A DNA stretch of 6,726 nt from Clostridioides sp. (GTDB taxonomy: Bacteria > Bacillota > Clostridia > Peptostreptococcales > Peptostreptococcaceae), in NCBI GenBank assembly GCA_031272305.1, contig JAISUA010000020.1:1-6726 (forward strand). Direction: 5' to 3'. Shown here piece by piece: positions 6,037 through 6,726 of this stretch; position 1 is the stretch's first letter, and each line of letters begins with the position of its first letter. Made by a program: the position numbers and the translations under genes. The notes under the pieces were generated by a model. The model was not told where the DNA came from and ran no database searches. It saw only the letters and a list, made by a program, of their open reading frames with translations.

Positions 6037-6480
6037 TTAAATTTCTTCAATATATAAGTATTTTATTTCGTCTATTATATCCTTCAAGTTGTATTCTGCA
6101 AGTTTATTTTCCATAGCTTTTTGTGATTCTATAAAAGGACCTTTAAGTACATTTTTAATATTTTTGCCAACTGGACACTCTTTCGATGTCTTTTCATGAA
6201 AATCAAACACTAACGCATCTTCTGAAGGTTTTACAGCTTTGTATATATCTAGTAATGTTATATTTGATGGGTCTTTCGCCAAAGTTGAGCCAGCAATTCC
6301 TGGTTGTGTATTTACAAGTCCTTCACGTTTTAAATTTGAAATCAATCTTCTGATAACTACTGGATTTGTCCCCACACTTTTTGAAATCAATTCAGAAGTA
6401 TTCTTTTCTTTTGAATCTTTGTTTATACCTAGCAAAGCTAGTACATGTACTGCAATTGAAAATTTACTATTTACTCTCAT
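6037..6480 (-). CDS. Rrf2-family transcriptional regulator (YwnA-like)
   Basis: A 147-residue DNA-binding protein. The N-terminal winged helix-turn-helix spans about residues 5-60 (recognition helix near N-P-V-V-I-R-R-L-I-S-N-L), followed by the wing (G-I-A-G-S-T-L-A), the family segment I-T-L-L-D-I-Y-K-A-V (74-83), F-H-E (94-96) and E-C-P-V-G (101-105). Length is normal. Only one cysteine (Cys102) is present, so it lacks the three-cysteine iron-sulphur site of IscR/NsrR and resembles YwnA-type members, some of which sense thiol or redox stress. The start at 6480 has AAAGGGGTGG about 6 bases upstream. It is the first gene of the operon with the racemase and copA and has a consensus promoter, so it probably represses its own operon; the inducing signal is unknown. 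Copper exporters are more often run by CopY or CsoR. Confidence 0.88.
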   Translation of the reverse strand: MRVNSKFSIAVHVLALLGINKDSKEKNTSELISKSVGTNPVVIRRLISNLKREGLVNTQPGIAGSTLAKDPSNITLLDIYKAVKPSEDALVFDFHEKTSKECPVGKNIKNVLKGPFIESQKAMENKLAEYNLKDIIDEIKYLYIEEI

Positions 6481-6497
6481 GTAACCACCCCTTTTGT

Positions 6498-6510
6498 AAC
6501 TTAATTAGTT
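6498..6510. promoter_or_regulatory. Possible autoregulatory operator in the rrf2 leader
   Basis: An imperfect dyad AACT-TAATT-AGTT overlaps the expected transcription start of the operon, between the -10 box and the ribosome binding site. Its size and place suit a repressor site, but four-base arms in AT-rich DNA can occur by chance. Confidence 0.3.
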
Positions 6511-6520
6511 TCTTGTAGTC

Positions 6521-6549
6521 ATTATAATTACTTTTGATTTATATGTCAA
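6521..6549 (-). promoter_or_regulatory. Consensus sigma-A promoter of the rrf2-racemase-copA operon
   Basis: On the minus strand a perfect -35 TTGACA (6544-6549) and a perfect -10 TATAAT (6521-6526) are separated by 17 bases; transcription should start near 6514, giving a leader of about 35 nt. Such a strong promoter implies that a repressor, probably the Rrf2 protein itself, keeps the operon low when not needed. I see no CopY box (TACAnnTGTA) nearby. Confidence 0.85.
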
Positions 6550-6597
6550 TAAAAATCTAAATTTATAAAAAAATAAAATATAGACTTTTAACAAGCC

Positions 6598-6657
6598 ATT
6601 ACACGTCAAAACATGGTAATACAACACGCTTCAAAAACTCTTTTCATGTGGTGTAAT
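6598..6657. other. Inverted-repeat segment, unexplained
   Basis: ATTACAC (6598-6604) pairs with GTGTAAT (6651-6657), and inside it ACATG (6611-6615) with CATGT (6645-6649). The segment leads straight into the terminator-like hairpin at 6667-6718. I find no convincing gene between 6481 and 6726. It could be part of a small plus-strand RNA, the end of an insertion element lying mostly outside the window, or the leader of a neighbouring gene. Confidence 0.35.
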
Positions 6658-6666
6658 TAGTCATGA

Positions 6667-6726
6667 AAATCCCCTTTTCGTTAATGTTTTGTTTGCTAAC
6701 TAACATTATAAGGGATTTCCTTTTTT
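6667..6726 (+). terminator. Terminator-like hairpin at the right edge
   Basis: AAATCCC (6667-6673) pairs with GGGATTT (6712-6718) and TAATGTT (6682-6688) with AACATTA (6702-6708), with an internal loop between them and a 13-base apical loop. On the plus strand it is followed by CCTTTTTT to the window end. Read on the minus strand it is followed by TTTTC only, so it is stronger for plus-strand transcripts; it may still end a minus-strand gene from the right. Confidence 0.6.

Noticed and set aside
6442..6451. GTACATGTAC palindrome resembling a CopY box
   Set aside because: It lacks the two-base spacer of the TACAnnTGTA consensus and lies inside the rrf2 coding sequence downstream of the promoter.

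Overview
The window is AT-rich and compact. All protein genes lie on the minus strand, and most have clear Shine-Dalgarno sequences (AAGGAG or GGTG types). Base composition, codon use and the protein families point to a low-GC Firmicute, probably a clostridial or Tissierellia-type anaerobe such as a Finegoldia/Peptoniphilus-like coccus. The genus is a guess; no rRNA or other species marker is present.

Layout from left to right. (1) Positions 1-354 hold the N-terminal third of an adenosine deaminase, cut by the window edge. (2) Positions 412-1503 hold the most interesting unit: a DUF3644-type protein with a HEPN ribonuclease motif (R-N-I-S-T-H), and convergent to it a short structured RNA gene. 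The RNA gene has its own near-consensus plus-strand promoter (TTGACA-N18-TATAAT), a perfect 9-bp closing stem, internal G/C-tract pairings and a U-rich end that runs into the toxin-like gene's stop codon. I read this as a candidate HEPN toxin/RNA antitoxin or abortive-infection module; the function is inferred. (3) Positions 1504-2460 hold an accessory patch: strong hairpins, two small lysine-rich proteins of unknown function (69 and 53 aa), three tandem 38-bp repeats and a perfect 20-bp tandem duplication. (4) Positions 2443-2721 are AT-rich; apart from the RBS of the 53-aa gene and a strong terminator for the gene to the right, I see no gene there. (5) Positions 2722-6480 hold a three-gene operon read right to left: Rrf2-family regulator, DapF/CntK-like PLP-independent racemase, and CopA-type copper P-type ATPase. 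It starts at a fully consensus promoter (TTGACA-N17-TATAAT, 6521-6549), has gaps of 33 and 24 bp, and ends at the terminator at 2672-2698. (6) Positions 6560-6726 hold inverted repeats and a plus-strand terminator-like hairpin at the right edge, without a recognisable gene.

How the genes may work together. In the right operon a redox- or metal-type Rrf2 repressor probably controls copper export together with an amino-acid racemase of the family that contains histidine racemases, so metal handling by a D-amino acid is possible but unproven. In the left part the HEPN protein and the convergent RNA form a self-contained two-part locus between housekeeping genes, as expected for a defence or toxin-antitoxin cassette.
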